From Cryptomeria japonica (lineage: Eukaryota > Streptophyta > Pinopsida > Cupressales > Cupressaceae), in NCBI RefSeq assembly GCF_030272615.1, contig NC_081408.1, positions 204,488,613-204,552,612 on the forward strand: a DNA stretch of 64,000 bases, written 5' to 3'. A program made the position numbers and the translations under genes. Positions 22,686 to 34,995 of the stretch are shown here, one piece after another. The stretch's first letter is position 1. Every line of letters begins with the position of its first letter. The notes under the pieces were generated by a model. The model saw only the letters and a program-made list of their open reading frames with translations, did not search any database and was not told the DNA's origin.

Positions 22686-24099
22686 TGTTGGCATTTACAT
22701 GAAGATTGCATTAATGAAATGTTATGTTGTCATTGATGTCAATTAACTGATAATGATGCTGTTATAATGTTGTTTTGTAACTGGTAGGAAGAGCTAGTGA
22801 AGGGAACTGCAACCGGTAGGTGAGTTTGTGGAGTGAACCGGTATTGCTAAGTAATGGTGAGATCAACCAGTAAACCCTACCTATTGATATGATAAGCCCT
22901 AACCGATTAAGTTTGGTGAATTGGTTTTATTTGTTTATGATTTGATAATGAGCGGTAATGATTATGACATGTCTGCATGTTGGATGAGAAGAGTTTCAAA
23001 TAGTTTTTGGTGCATTGAGATAATGGCTTTTATCTTCGGAATGAGAAAGTATATTGCATGTAATGCAAACTATGTGATGAGATACAGAGTTTCATGAAGC
23101 AATGATCAAGGAGCGATTGAGGCTATCTTGAATGATGTGCAAAGATTGTTATGTAATCCTACGATCATACTTGAACTGATTTGTTTTTAATCTCTATGAG
23201 AGAATTATATTTTTGTTGTGTTACCAACCTATTGATTTGTTTATAAGGTTGATGAGTTGTTTTGTTTCAGAGTTGGCAAATTTTTAAGTTGGGAGTGAGA
23301 GTGTGGTTGCCAAACCGGATCTGTGATTTGTGTAAAGGAAGATAAGAGCATGAAAAGGATCTGAACAAGCAAGTGTAGTGCTATTTAAACAGATCAGCAA
23401 ATCCCTATTGTTTTCTATCAATTAAAGCAGTAAAATCCCCTAACCGGGTAAGCTCTAACAAGCTTAGTGTTATTCAAATCCTCTAACTAGGTGGTCCATT
23501 AGCTTGGATTTCAAATCCTCTACTGAGGTTACTCCTCACAGGGTATTGCTTCTAATAGGGCATTATAGTCAATCCCTTAACCAGGTGGTCCCTAATAGGA
23601 TCTGTTCTTAGAAGGACTTTTTCTAAATCTTTAATAGAATTGGCTCCTAACATGGAGAACTTCAGAAGGGTTCAGAATACTTATGGGTTTCATCCCCACT
23701 GTGGTTTTTCCCATTTGGGTTTCCATGTCAAAAATATTGTGTCGATTGGTAAATGTTTTTGTGGTTATGTTTATTATGGTTCAATTGCTTAAATGCTAAA
23801 TCCACTTTGATAAGTTATGTTAATCGACATAAATTTGAAATGAAGTTTTACTTATGTCAGTAAAGTATTTGGATGTTTGTTAGTTTCAAGTTGTTTTACT
23901 GTTAATCTATTATAACAGTCAACCAGTTTAACTTGACAGTGATATTGCATTTGTAGTTCAGTGGTTTAACTTGTTAGTTTTGAGTTTGCTTTGAGAGGTT
24001 GATTCTAAGGTTGGTGAAAGTTTATATTAGTTTTCTATCTACTGATTTAGTCCCCCTCTAAGTAGTTGACCAGATCCTTATTCTTTCATCATACCATCA
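22686..24099 (+). repeat. Copia A 5' LTR
   Basis: TG...CA ends. It contains the family module gtggtttttcccatttgggt (23701) followed by ttccatgtcaaa. It also has four or five imperfect copies of aatcctctaacnaggtggtcc spread over 23424-23625, and several ACCGGT words or decayed forms in the first 250 bp. Confidence 0.93.
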
Positions 24100-24100
24100 A

Positions 24101-24113
24101 TTGGTACCAAAGC
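24101..24113 (+). promoter_or_regulatory. Copia A primer binding site
   Basis: TTGGTACCAAAGC one base after the LTR, a two-mismatch form of the tRNA-iMet site TTGGTATCAGAGC. Confidence 0.8.
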
Positions 24114-24169
24114 ATCTCAGGTCCTCTAAGGTCTAAGCCTAACAGCTTAAGGTAAAGATCTTGTAGAAC

Positions 24170-25208
24170 ATGATGAAGAAGGAAGGTTCAAAGTTTAATA
24201 GAGAGAATTATAGGATATAGAGTGATAGAATGAAAATTTATATTAAGAGTCTAGGAAGTCAATAATGGGAACATGTTGGTACTCAATATGTTGCACCTAG
24301 TAGGATTATGACTGATGATTAGAAGAAAGAGCAACAAGAAAAAAATCAAGCATTAGAGGATATTATCAATTTTTTGTTTGATGCAAAATATGTAGATGTC
24401 CATGGTTTAGAGACTGCTTATGAGGTATGGAAGAAACTTGAAGAGATTTATAGCAGTGGACATGTGAGGATTGCCAAAGAAGAGAGTCTAAAAGGAAACT
24501 TTGATGACATGCGGATGGCTGAAGGTAAAAATATCCAACAGTATGGTGAGAGGATAAAAGAGATAGATGGTGAGATCAAGAGTGCTGGTGGTAAATTAGA
24601 AGATGCCATAGTGGCTAGCAAGGTATTGAGAACCCTTCTACAGGTCTACGCTATTCGAGTTGCAGCCATTTAGGAGCTAAAGTCAATTGACAAAACTAAG
24701 GTAACTCTTGACTCCATCATTTCTAAGCTTACTTCTTTTTAATTAAATGGTAATGATGGTAGTGTTGATAAATCTGAATATACATTTAGATCTTCAATTT
24801 CTAACCTATCTATGAGGAAAAGTACAGATTTCAGTCATAGTTATGAATCTAGATCCATCAGAGAAGTTGATGATGAAGACAGTTTGGTGGAGCTTGAAGC
24901 ATTGTTGGCCAAGAAGTTGCCTAGAGGTACTGGTAAGTATAGAGGTAAATTACCTTTGAAATGTTTTGCATGCAACAAGATTGGACATATTACAGATAAC
25001 TATCCTAATGGTGATAATGAGCACAAGCGAGAAAAGTTCAAGAAGTACAAAGGAAAAGGAAAAAGATACTATCTTATTGCAGTTGATGGTGGTATCATTG
25101 ATGAGGAATCTGAGGGTTATGCTAATGAAGACATGGTTTTTGTAGCCATTAAAGAGGAGACATTTGATCAAAAAGATTTGGTTTCTCTCATGGATAATTT
25201 TGATGATT
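24170..25208 (+). pseudogene. Copia A Gag (UBN2 type) with zinc knuckle
   Basis: Capsid/nucleocapsid part of the Gag-Pol polyprotein. The frame opens at ATG 24170 with FNRENYRI, continues through LETAYEVWKKLEEIYSS and KGNFDDMRMAEGKNIQQYGE (UBN2 Gag core), then reaches the knuckle CFACNKIGHITDNYP near 24962, where the last Cys is Tyr. In-frame stops lie near 24213, 24284, 24328, 24671 and 24740. There is no frameshift relative to pol. Confidence 0.85.
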
Positions 25209-26330
25209 AGATCATTGATAGAGGTTGTTCACATCACATGACCGGTGACCAGAGCAAATTTCTTTCTTTGAAGGACTTTGATGGCGGAGTTGTGAGATTT
25301 GATAATGCCTCACCCTTCATGGTAAAAGGTAAGGGAACTATTTCTCATAATGGAAAGAGCAGTGTAGATGATGTCTACTAGGTTGAAGGGCTAAAGCACA
25401 ATCTTCTGAGTGTTTCTCAACTCAATGACAGAGAATATCCATTTGAGTTTAAGAATGGTATGTGCAAAATCTATGGGAGAAAAGGTGAACTAAGTGAAAC
25501 TGGCAAGAAGACTAAAGGTAACCTATTTCACTTGAATCCTAAAGTCAACAACTATTTAATTGCTAAAGTAGATGATAGTTGGCTTTGGCATATGATATTT
25601 TGTAATAGAAATTTTGATAACATTGTTAAAGTGACTAAGTCCAAGATAGTGAGAGGTTTGCCTCATTTGGACAAACTAGTTAATGCTCTATGTAAGGAAT
25701 GTTAGATGGGAAATATGATGTCCTCAACTTTTAAGAGCAAATCATTTTCAGTGGAGCATCTATTAGATTTGGTTCATATAGATCTTTGTGGACCAATAAG
25801 GACTAAAAGTATTGAAGGTGATAGATATTTTATGATCTTCATTGATGATTGCTCAAGAATGATGTGGGTCACATTCTTGAAGGATAAAATAGAAGCATTT
25901 AGTAAATTCAAGGCATTTAGAGGCTTAGCTGAAAATGAAAGTGGTAAGAAGATAAAGTGTCTGAGGACTGATCAAGGTGGTGAATTTGCTTATGATGAAT
26001 TCACTAGATATTGTGAAGAAAATGGTATCAAATGACAACTTTTTGCATCAAGGACACCCCAACAGAATGGTATTGCAGAGAGGAGCAACAAGTTAGTTGT
26101 TGAAGCTGCTAGGATGATGTTGATATAAGGAGGTGTAGCAAAAACTTTCTGGAGAGAAGCTGTCAGCACAACTATCTACACTATGAACTGGATATTGGTA
26201 AAGAGAGGTAAGGATATGACTCCTTATGAATACTGGTATGTTAGATAACCTAGTGTAATTTATTTCAAGATATTTGGCAGCAAATGTTTTATTAAGAGAG
26301 GTGACTATGTTAGTAAGTTTGAGGCTAAAA
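25209..26330 (+). pseudogene. Copia A protease and integrase
   Basis: Same frame as Gag. Protease: IIDRGCSHHMTGDQSKF, in which the catalytic DSG is DRG. Then GLKHNLLSVSQL and the GAG-pre-integrase zinc region ending CKEC (25700). The integrase core has Asp in MIFIDDCSRMMWV, Asp in LRTDQGGEF and Glu in QQNGIAERSN, so the DDE triad is visible. Stops at 25703 (TAG, usual CQMG), 26033 (TGA, usual KRQL), near 26126 and near 26246 replace Gln or Arg. A polar linker follows. Confidence 0.88.
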
Positions 26331-27536
26331 GTGATGAAGGTATATTTCTTCGTTACTCCACCAAGAGTAAGGCCTACAAATGTTACAACAACTAGACACA
26401 GAGAATCATTGAGAGTTTTGATGTTCGAGTGGATGAGTATCCTAAAGTCTTAGGGGAAACCAGTATGGAGACAAAGGATGAAGATCCTTGCATTCTATTT
26501 TTGGAACCAGAACTGGTGAAACCTGAAACTGGTGAAGAGAATGTTGTTGTACCAGTTCAACTGGAATAGGTAGATTCAAAAGAAGATGATGATAATGAAG
26601 AAGAAGAACCTAAAGATAATGATCATGTTATTCTGAGCTAGGTGAGACTCAATCATAATCCTGACCAAATTATTGGAAATAAGGATGTTGGAGTGTTAAC
26701 CAAAAGAATAATTAGAGAGAATTATTGCATGATGTCCACTATTGAGCCTAGAACTACTAAGGAAGAATTTGGAGATGATCATTGGATTAAAGCTATGGAG
26801 GAGGAGCTTGATCAAATTGAGAAGAACAATACATGGACCCTAGTACCCAGACTAATGAATAAAAATGTTATAGGTACTAAGTGGGTATTTAGGAACAAAC
26901 GAAATGAAGATGGTATAGTAGTCCAAAATAAAGCTAGATTGGTTTGCAAAGGTTATGCATAGGAAGAAGGAGAATATTATGGTGATACTTTTGCACTAGT
27001 TTCTAGACTGGAAGGTGTCAGAACTTTACTTGCATTTGTAGCATATAAGGGATTTAAAGTATATTAGATGGATGTGAAGTCAACATTTTTGAAAGGAATA
27101 CTGGAAGAAGTATACATTGAGTAGCCAAATGGTTATGCTTTGACTGATGAAAAAGACATGGTATGCAAATTGCACAAGGCACTATATCGGTTAAAGAAAG
27201 CACCAAGAGCATGGTATGAAAGGCTTCATTCACACCTAATGAAAATAGGGTATCAAAGAACCAGTGATGACAACAACCTATATCTCAAATCTGAAGGAGA
27301 TAAGATACTAGTTAGTGAAGTGTTTGTAGATGATATCATATTTGGAGGAAATAATGACATGAGAAATGACTTTGAAAATGAAATGAAAAGTGAGTTTTAA
27401 ATGTCTCTAGTGGGAAAGATAAAAAATTTCATAGGCTTGCAAATATAGCAAATGAAGAGTGGTATTTTCATCACATAGTCTAAATTTGTGAAAGAGGTAT
27501 TAAAGACATTTGGTATGAGTGATTGTAAAGCAATTG
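26331..27536 (+). pseudogene. Copia A reverse transcriptase
   Basis: RNA-dependent DNA polymerase of the element. Blocks in order: DHWIKAMEEELDQIEKNNTW, GTKWVFRNKRNEDG, RLVCKGYA-stop-EEGEYYG, MDVKSTFLKGILEEVYIE, APRAWYERLHSHL, and the catalytic loop VFVDDIIFGG (the YxDD equivalent with FVDD). TAG stops at 26960, 27065 and 27122 replace expected Gln codons. The frame is interrupted after MSDCKAI by the target duplication of element B. Confidence 0.9.
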
Positions 27537-27983
27537 TGTAGGATTTTGCCAAGATCAAGGGCACAATGAAAAGCATAAAAGAGACAATAGAATGACAAGA
27601 ACAAACTGTATTCTCATCAATATGCAAATGATCAACTGGATTAACCAATACAATGAATAGAGGTCTGCTTATATAGGCAAGGCCATATGGATGTATGAGC
27701 ACACAAATATGACATGTGGCTCAATGAGAAACAAGGGTAGGTAAGAAATACTAGGGGTAGGTAGGAGAAATAATATAATATTCCACAAGAGGTGGATGAC
27801 CCACCAAATGTGGAGTGTAACAGCAAAATAAGACCACAAATGGTGGAATTTCTCCTACAAGCTCTATCCCTATGTGCACACTTCCCTAAGTGTCTCAAAT
27901 TCAAACTACGAAGAGATGCATTATCCTAAGTTAACTTAAGTAAGTGTAATAATATCCATAATGAATATTTATTCACACCAACA
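27537..27983 (-). repeat. Copia B 3' LTR
   Basis: On the minus strand it runs TGTTGGTGTGAATAAATATT ... GGCAAAATCCTACA. Same length as the 5' LTR, with about 97% identity by hand count. Confidence 0.95.
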
Positions 27984-27992
27984 CCCCCCCTT
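27984..27992 (-). promoter_or_regulatory. Copia B polypurine tract
   Basis: Minus-strand AAGGGGGGG directly abuts the 3' LTR, the expected position for plus-strand priming. Confidence 0.85.
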
Positions 27993-28252
27993 AAGTGCAA
28001 CTTAGGGGAATGAAGACTCAAGTCAACAATGCAAGATGGGTCCCAGCTACAAGGCCATGGTAGGTACCCATGTACAACATGCAAATTCAAGCAAAACTAT
28101 ACAATGCAATCTCTCACAAATGGAGAAAGGGAGAAAACCCAGTGGGAAAAAACTCCCCCCCAAAAGAGAGATGAATGTACAAAAGACTCTCAAAGAAGAA
28201 GGACAAAATCTCAAAGAGGAAAAAGTCCCCCCCATAAGAGAGGAAGGAGAAG
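27993..28252 (-). other. Copia B 3' untranslated region
   Basis: Between the pol stop and the PPT. Contains two similar words with CCCCCC next to aaaagagag or ataagagag (28155-28245). The plus-strand ORFs here are not genes. Confidence 0.6.
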
Positions 28253-30208
28253 TCAGCTGACCCCCCCTAATGACACATCCCGCACCCCCAAGAGAGCTCG
28301 CAACTACTGGAACTTACTCTTGGTGAAAGGTTTGGTGAATATGTCAGCAACCTACTCTACTGTAGGACAATACTGCAAATCAATGACCTGCTCCTGGATG
28401 AGCTCTCAGATATAGTGCATATGGATCTTGATGTGTTTGGTCCACTGGTACTGGACCGGGTTCTTTGAGATTGCAATAGCACTCTGATTGTCACAATGTA
28501 GAACTGTCGGTCGTGGAGTGGTGAAACCAAACTCTGTGAGAATCTGCTAGAGCCAAATGGTCTTAGTCACTACGTTAACAGTGCCTTGATACTCAGCCTC
28601 AGTCGAAGAGAGAGCAATAGCATGTTGCTTCTTGCTTTGCCAACAAATGGGGCCCGAACCAAGGTGAAAATTGTAACCAAAAGTAGACTTATGATCAACT
28701 AGATTGCCAGCCCAATTAGAGTCTATGTAACCAACCAAGTGAAGTCCTGTGCCTGCTGCATAGTGAATCCCATAGTGATGTGTACCCTAGATGTAATGAA
28801 GGATGCATTTGGTGGCTTTCCAATGAAGCTCATGTGGTTCCTGCATGAAGTGGGAAACCATGCCAACTACAAATGAAATATCAGGGCATGTATGAGTCAA
28901 GTAGATGAGACTACCCACAAGCTGACAATGCAAAATGGCATCAACTGCTGGAGAAGAACAATGAGCCTCAAGCTTGACTCCTAAAAGAAAGGGAGTCAGA
29001 GCAGGCTTACAATCAGCCATATGAAAGCGTGCAAGTAGATCAAGAGCATACTTGGGCTGCGATAGTGTAATCCTGGAAGGTAACTGTGAAATCTCAATCC
29101 CGAGAAAGTAGTGCAAAAGACCCAAGTCAGTCATAGCAAATCTGTCATGCAAAGAAGATTTGACCCTGCTAATGATGGATGAAGTACTCCCTATAATGAT
29201 CAAGTCATCAACATAGAGCACAAGTATCAAGTGAGAGTCATCCTGTCGCAAAATGTAGACATTCAAATCAGAATGACACCTGGTGAACCTTGCGGAGAGA
29301 AGAAAGGTTTCCATCTTGGCGTACCAAGCCCTGGGGGCCTACTTAAGGCCATAGGGAGATTTCCTTAGTCTGCAAACCAAGGAAATATCCTGGATGAAAC
29401 CCTATGGCTGCTCCATATAAATATCCTCATGAAGAGCACCATGAAGAAAAGCACTCTTCACATCCATCTGATGTACAGCTGAACCATGAGCTGCAGCAAT
29501 AGCAAGTGTCAAATGAATGGAGTTCATCTTGGCTACGAGTGCAAAGGTCTCAATATAGTCACCACCTGCAACCTGCGAGAAACCTTTTGCAACAAGCCAA
29601 GCCTTATACTTATCCACACTACCATCCACTGCAATCTTGGTCCGATAGATCCACTTACATCGAACCATCTTTCTTCCCTTAGGGAGATGGACTAGATCCC
29701 ATGTGTTGTTCCTCATCAAGGAACTATACTCTTCCTCAATAGCTTGGTCCCACTCAGGAACCCCTGATGCTTCCCTAAATGTTTGTGGATCGAAAGAGGT
29801 AGCAATGAATGCATGTGGAAGATCCTGATGTTGTGATCGAGTTCTCTGTGTATCTTAAGGATCCCCAACAAGAGAACCCACGGACTCAAGTGTCTGTCGA
29901 GCCCAACAAGGTCTCGGTGGAGGTGGAGAATGAGGCTCCTCAACTGCAAGTGGACCCTACAGAGGTGTAACCCTACAAGTCGGAGTTGAAGGAGTCTCAT
30001 CATCTGAATCACTAACATCACTATCCACAATGGAGGAAGGTGGAGGAGGTAGAGAGGCTAAGCTAGGAGAGCTTTCCTCAAAGTGAACACTCCTCTCAAT
30101 GAACACCTCATGTGTCTCTGGATCCATCAATCTATATGCCTTAACACCCTCAAGATATCCAACAAATATGCAAGGCCAACTATGAGGTTCCAATGCCTTG
30201 CATTTCTA
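28253..30208 (-). pseudogene. Copia B reverse transcriptase and RNase H
   Basis: After a Pro/Ser-rich linker, RT reads NNTWDLVHLPKGRKMVRCKW, MDVKSAFLHGALHEDIYMEQ, APRAWYAKME and the catalytic LYVDDLIIIGS. RNase H reads VGYIDSNWAGNLVDHKSTFG, SSTEAEYQG and LHCDNQSAIAISKNP, so its D-E-D positions are present. TAG stops at 29339, 28784 and 28544 and a TGA at 28406 (expected Arg) are single-base changes. The frame ends at TGA 28253-28255. This lineage differs from A and D in RT motif and LTR type. Confidence 0.92.
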
Positions 30209-31379
30209 TGGAGGTATGCGAGCCCATGCTAGACACCCAAAGACTCTAAAATGTCTCACAATCAGTTTCCTACCAGCCCAAACTTCAAAAGGAGTAATAC
30301 CTTGCAAAGCTTTGTGAGGAACCCGATTCTGGATGTGTGTGGCACAACTGATAGCCTTTGCCCAAAAGGCGGGATCAAGAGAACGTGCATGTATCATACA
30401 GCTAGCCATTTCTTTGAGAGTTCTATTCTTGCATTCTGCAACCCCGTTCTACTGTAGAATGTATGCGACATAATGCTGAAGATCAATCCCCTCAAATGTA
30501 CAAAAATCCTCAAGTCTTTTGTTCACATATTCCCTTCCATTATCTGTGTGAAGAATCTTGACCACTTTCCCTGATTGCTTCTCCACACGAGTCTTGAAGT
30601 CCTGAAATCTGTCAAATACTTCACTCTTATGAATGAGAAAGTAGACCCAAGTGAAGCGAGAGTAGTCATCAATGAAGGTAAGAACATAGCAGGCCTTACT
30701 AAAAGAAGGTGCTGGAAATGGACCTGCTACATCACTGTGAACAAGTTGAAGAACTTCCAAAGCTCTCCAAAATTTCCCTTTATCAAAATTCTCTTCGGGA
30801 TGCTTGCCCATGGAACAACCTAAACATACACCCTCTGAAAAACTGATTCGAGGTACACCTATGACCATGTCTTTAGTGCTGAGCTACTAAAGATAGTGGT
30901 AGTTGAGGTGACCAAACCACTCATGCCATAGCTTACTTTCTGAATTTGAATGAGTAAGCAAGGCCCTAGAAGGTGAGCTTGGCACAAAGTGGGAGAATGA
31001 ATAAAGCCTTGAGTTGTCATTGACTTGTCCCACTGCTACCAAGGCATCATCATCAAGTTCCTTTACCACAACTGAATCTGGTGTAAACTCAACCTTTTTC
31101 CCATTCCCATAGTGAGTGATTTGGTAGATGGAGAGAAGGTTGGTAGACAAGTTAGGAACATAGAAAACATTCTCAAATGTTCCATCATCCATGTCAACTG
31201 AACCTTTCCCTTCAACCTCTACTTGTGTATCATCACCTATGTAAATGTGAGGTACCTTAGATGGCTCCAATGAAGAAAATTGCACCCTTGTAGAACCCAT
31301 GTGATATGAGGCACCCGAGTCAAGTATCCATTGCTGTGAAGAACTTGTTTTAGCCACAAATGCTTACCCTTTTCCCTTA
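30209..31379 (-). pseudogene. Copia B protease and integrase
   Basis: Protease: WILDSGASYHMGSTRVQF, with the catalytic DSG intact. GAG-pre-integrase: LWHEWFGHLNYHYL, two adjacent TAG codons (30884-30889) where the family has QQ, then a CLGC zinc pair. Integrase core: Asp in LTFIDDYSRFTWV, Asp in LHTDNGREY and Glu in QNGVAECKNRTL. Further TAG stops at 30449 and 30206 replace Gln. No frameshift is seen, so the decay is almost purely by substitution. Confidence 0.92.
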
Positions 31380-32320
31380 GACTATGAGGAAGAAGGAGAT
31401 GAATCCTTCTTTGTGTAGGTGGATGGCAAGTTGATGTTGTTTTTCTTAAGAAGATTGGTTAACTCATCAACTTGCTTTGCATGGCATCGATGCTCATCAT
31501 GACCATACTTCTTGCAATATGCACAAGTTGGTTTATCCTTCTTAGGTGGTGTCCCCTTTTTGGAAGAGGATGTAAAATCACCTTGTGATGGAGAGGATGA
31601 TTGTCCTTTTTCCTAGTGTGGCTTAGACTTAGATTGCTTCTTCTTTTTGTTGGAATCTTTGCCTTGACTTCCTTGATTCCCTTGGTTGGCCACCAAAGCC
31701 TTGGACTTTGAAGACTTGAGAAACCCCATGTTCAACAACTTAGATTGTTCCAATATCAACATTTCTATGAAAGCATCAAATGAAGGCATAACATAAGAAC
31801 TCCCCACTGTTAAACGATGAGTTTGGAAGCTAGACACAAATGCTGCATATTCTGGTGCAAGCTTATCCAACAAGTTGAATATCAATTGAGCATCCTTTTT
31901 GTCAATTCCACAATCCTTAAGCTTTGCTCTTAGCTCATTTGCTTTGGTGACATAATCTTGGATTGTATCAAAACTCTTGGGATCCAAGTTCATGAGCTCA
32001 TTGTCAATCTAATAGCCTCTGATTTCATCAACTTGTCCATACAATTTTTGAAACATATCCCAAGCCTCTTTGATTGTTTTACACTTCTCAATGTGAAAAA
32101 TGAGGTCATTTGATACATACTTGCATAAGGTTCCAAGAGCCATGCAATTCTTTGTGAGCCATTCTAATTGAGCATTTGGATTAGCCTTAGGATCAAGTGG
32201 TGTTGTTATTGTTCCATCTATGTAGTGTGTGAGACCCTTTTCCATTAATTTACTCCATACTTTAATTTTCCATGATGCATAATTATGTGGAGTTAAAGGT
32301 GGAAATTTATTAGGACTCAT
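31380..32320 (-). pseudogene. Copia B Gag with intact zinc knuckle
   Basis: The minus-strand frame opens at ATG 32320 (MSPNKFPPLTPHNYASW). It continues with KEAWDMFQKLYG, FDTIQDYVTKANELRAKL and LAPEYAAFVSSFQ (UBN2-type Gag). The knuckle CAYCKKYGHDEHRC (about 31490-31530) has all four ligands. Stops near 32009 and 31611 (TAG, expected Gln) break it, with further stops near 31393 and 31370. The frame is the same as pol throughout. Confidence 0.88.
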
Positions 32321-33790
32321 TGCAACAAAAATGGAAAGAGAACAAAGAGAGGCACAATCACACAAGACACCCCCCCAAATTCACTCAATCAAAGAACCCC
32401 CCCCAAATGTGATGATTTTGACACTTTATAAGTAGTGCATATACAATGGGCCACTTGCAAAAAATGGCAAAGTGGACTTCTGATTTACAATTTTACAACT
32501 GCCTCAATAAGGCCAAAAGAGTCTCAAACTGATAATGCAAGAGATCTAACTAAGATCCAAGCAAATTACAAGTACCTAATAGGACAAATAAGACCAATAT
32601 CTGAAAGTACAATTTCCACTCAAAATCTCTAAAATCTGATCATAGATTATGAAAGTAGACAAAAAAATAAGCACTTTGAAGTTGCAGAATTGAGGATTGG
32701 ACAACTACAGCTGAGAGAATCCAAAAATTCTAACAACCCTATGCACCAAAATCAGAAAATAAACACACCACTGCAAAGATCATGAAATTTTAGCCCATTT
32801 CAAAAAAAATTGCACCAAAAAAAGAGCAAAAATGAGCAAGATATGGCCTTTCAAAGTTGGACAGCAAAATAGAAAAGCCCAATGGAGTGGGGTCAAAAAA
32901 ATTTCAAAAAATGCTGATGTGGTGCTGATGTAAGCAATTCATTGTGTTAAATTTGATGGCCATATGACTGTCACAAAAACTTCGCCTCCCTACTGATTAG
33001 GCGTTTGTATTGTACGGCCTACTGACTGGGCAGGTGACTGTGTAGATTTGCTGACAGGGTGTACGGATCTGATGTGGCTGTGCAAGGTGTATGATTTAGC
33101 CCGTGGGCCAGTGGCCACCTACCATGTGATGGATGAGGGTTCACCGGTTCTAGTGACATCGGTGAAAGGAGGCGCTGCTGGAGACGGGAGATACCGGCGA
33201 GGCCGGTGCCGAGGGGGCCAGCGGCTGCCGAGAGCCAAGGCGACCGGCGGGAGAGGTGCCCGGTCGGCGGAGGTGGTAGCTCTGTGCAGAGTGAAGTGGC
33301 CAACGGCGGTGGCATGGACCTGCATGGGCGGCGGTGGCGGGTGATGTGTATGCGGCGCGGGTCACGATATGCGGCGCGGGTTAGGTACGCTCCGACATCA
33401 AGTACGCCTGCGATACCTACAACACACGTACAGCGGGGGGGGGGGGGGGTCTGCGGACCCCCAAAAGACACTTTTTGTTTTTTTTTTGATTTTTTTTGAT
33501 TTTTGATTTTTGATCGCTTTTTTTTATTTTTCGAATTTTTTTTTTTTTTTTGAAAAATAAATATTTTAAAAAAAAAAAATTCGAAATCCGTACGATAATA
33601 GCCAAAATGGGGAAAAAAAATTTCTCACCAAAATATGTCGACTTTATAGTCGAAATTTATAGAAATGGTCTCCCGAATTCAACAGTGATGTCCAAAGCGT
33701 TGTTTGATGCCCCCAAAAAATGAAGATCCCCAAATCCAAAAATAGAAGCCTTCCACGATGTCTCCAAAAACCAATCAATGAAGCCCCAAT
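32321..33790 (-). other. Copia B 5' leader with GC-rich island
   Basis: The untranslated leader between PBS and Gag is about 1.47 kb. 33040-33425 is strongly GC- and CpG-rich, unlike the rest of the window. It is bordered by a run of 15 G (33435-33449) and long T and A runs (33476-33580). The four overlapping ORFs in it are composition-driven and are not called. Confidence 0.7.
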
Positions 33791-33803
33791 AGCTCTGATA
33801 CCA
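33791..33803 (-). promoter_or_regulatory. Copia B primer binding site, exact
   Basis: Minus-strand TGGTATCAGAGCT abuts the 5' LTR and matches the plant tRNA-iMet 3' end exactly over 12 bases. Confidence 0.95.
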
Positions 33804-34250
33804 TGTAGGATTTTTCCAAGATCAAGGGCACAATGAAAAGCATAAAAGAGACAATAGAATGACAAGAACAAACTGTATTCTCAACATTATGCAAATGATA
33901 AACTGGATTAACCAATATAATGAATAGAGGCCTACTTATATAGGCAAGGCCATATGGATGTATGAGCACACAAATATGACATGTGGCTCAATGAGAAACA
34001 AGGGTAGGTAAGAAATACTAGGGGTAGGTAGGACAAATAATATAATATTCCACAAGAGGTGGATGACCCACCGAATGTGGAGTGTAACAGCAAAATAAGA
34101 CCACAAATGGTGGAATTTCTCCTACAAGCTCTATCCCTATGTGCACACTTCCCTAAGTGTCTCAAATCCAAACTATGAAGAGATGCATTATCCTAAGTTA
34201 ACTTAAGTAAGTGTAATAATATCCATAATGAATATTTATTTACACCAACA
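33804..34250 (-). repeat. Copia B 5' LTR
   Basis: 447 bp. On the minus strand it runs TGTTGGTGTAAATAAATATT ... GGAAAAATCCTACA. It is followed on the plus side by the target duplication AATTG. Confidence 0.95.
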
Positions 34251-34255
34251 AATTG

Positions 34256-34995
34256 GGACACCAATAGTTACAGGTTGTAAATTGTCTAAGGAAGATGAAG
34301 CCACATCTGTTGATGAAAAGGAGTACAGGTGAATGATTGGGAAATTGCACTATGTTGTTCACAACAGACCAGATATAACTTATGCAATTGGTCTAGTTGC
34401 TAGATTTCAGAAGAATCCAAAGGAAACACATTTGATAGGAACCAAGAGGATATTTAGATATTTGAAAGGTACTATTGACTATGGATTATGGTATTCATAT
34501 GCAAGTAACTTTTATTTGAAGGCGTATACAAATGCAGACTAGGCAGGTAATGTCGATGATAGGAAAAGAATAACTTGTGGAGCATTCTTTCTTGGAGGAA
34601 GACTTGTTTCATGGAGTAGCAAGAAGTAGAGTTGAATATCACAGTCTACTACTGAAGCAAAGTATGTTGCAGCTTATATGAATTGTACCCAGACTATTTG
34701 GATGAGGCACATTTTGAAAGGTTTCAAGATGAAGTTTATAGAACCTGTAAAGATCTTATGTGACAATACTAGTGCTATAAATATTTCTAATAACCTTGTT
34801 TTGCACGCACGAACCAAACATATTGAATTGAAGTATCATTTCTTGAGGGAAAAATTGCAAAGTAAAGATGTGATATTGGAGCATGTTTCTACCAAGGAGC
34901 AGCTTGCAGATATCTTTACTAAACCTCTTCCTAGACTACTTTTGAGTATCTTAGAAGTCAGCTAGGGGTTGTACCCCTCCATGAGGTCAATTGAG
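34256..34995 (+). pseudogene. Copia A RNase H (continuation of A pol)
   Basis: The A pol frame resumes after the B target duplication as GTPIVTGCKLSKEDEAT, then IGKLHYVVHNRPDITYAIG and the RNase H domain: TNAD-stop-AGNVDD, STTEAKYVAAYMNC and ILCDNTSAINISNN. The end reads ADIFTKPLPR, then shifts frame near 34945 and continues as FEYLRSQLGVVPLHEVN to a TGA near 34995. The TAG in TNAD(W)AG replaces Trp. It is separated from the RT only because B inserted between them. Confidence 0.88.

Larger units (their letters stand above)
27537..34250 (-). mobile_element. Ty1/copia element B, nested in A pol, minus orientation
   Basis: 6,714 bp with two 447-bp LTRs and a perfect target duplication AATTG (27532-27536 and 34251-34255). 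Reading A across the insertion restores a continuous frame (DCKAI then GTPIVTG). By eye the LTRs differ at about 12 of 447 positions, so B is the youngest datable element here. It carries a complete gag-pol in one frame, broken only by stops. Confidence 0.95.

Noticed and set aside
28029-28415. Plus-strand ORFs next to copia B 3' LTR
   Set aside because: They overlap the end of B's RNase H and its 3' untranslated region on the opposite strand.
33019-33605. Several overlapping ORFs of 60-150 codons in the GC-rich stretch
   Set aside because: They lie in the untranslated leader of element B, overlap on both strands and have Pro/Arg/Gly-biased composition with no motif.
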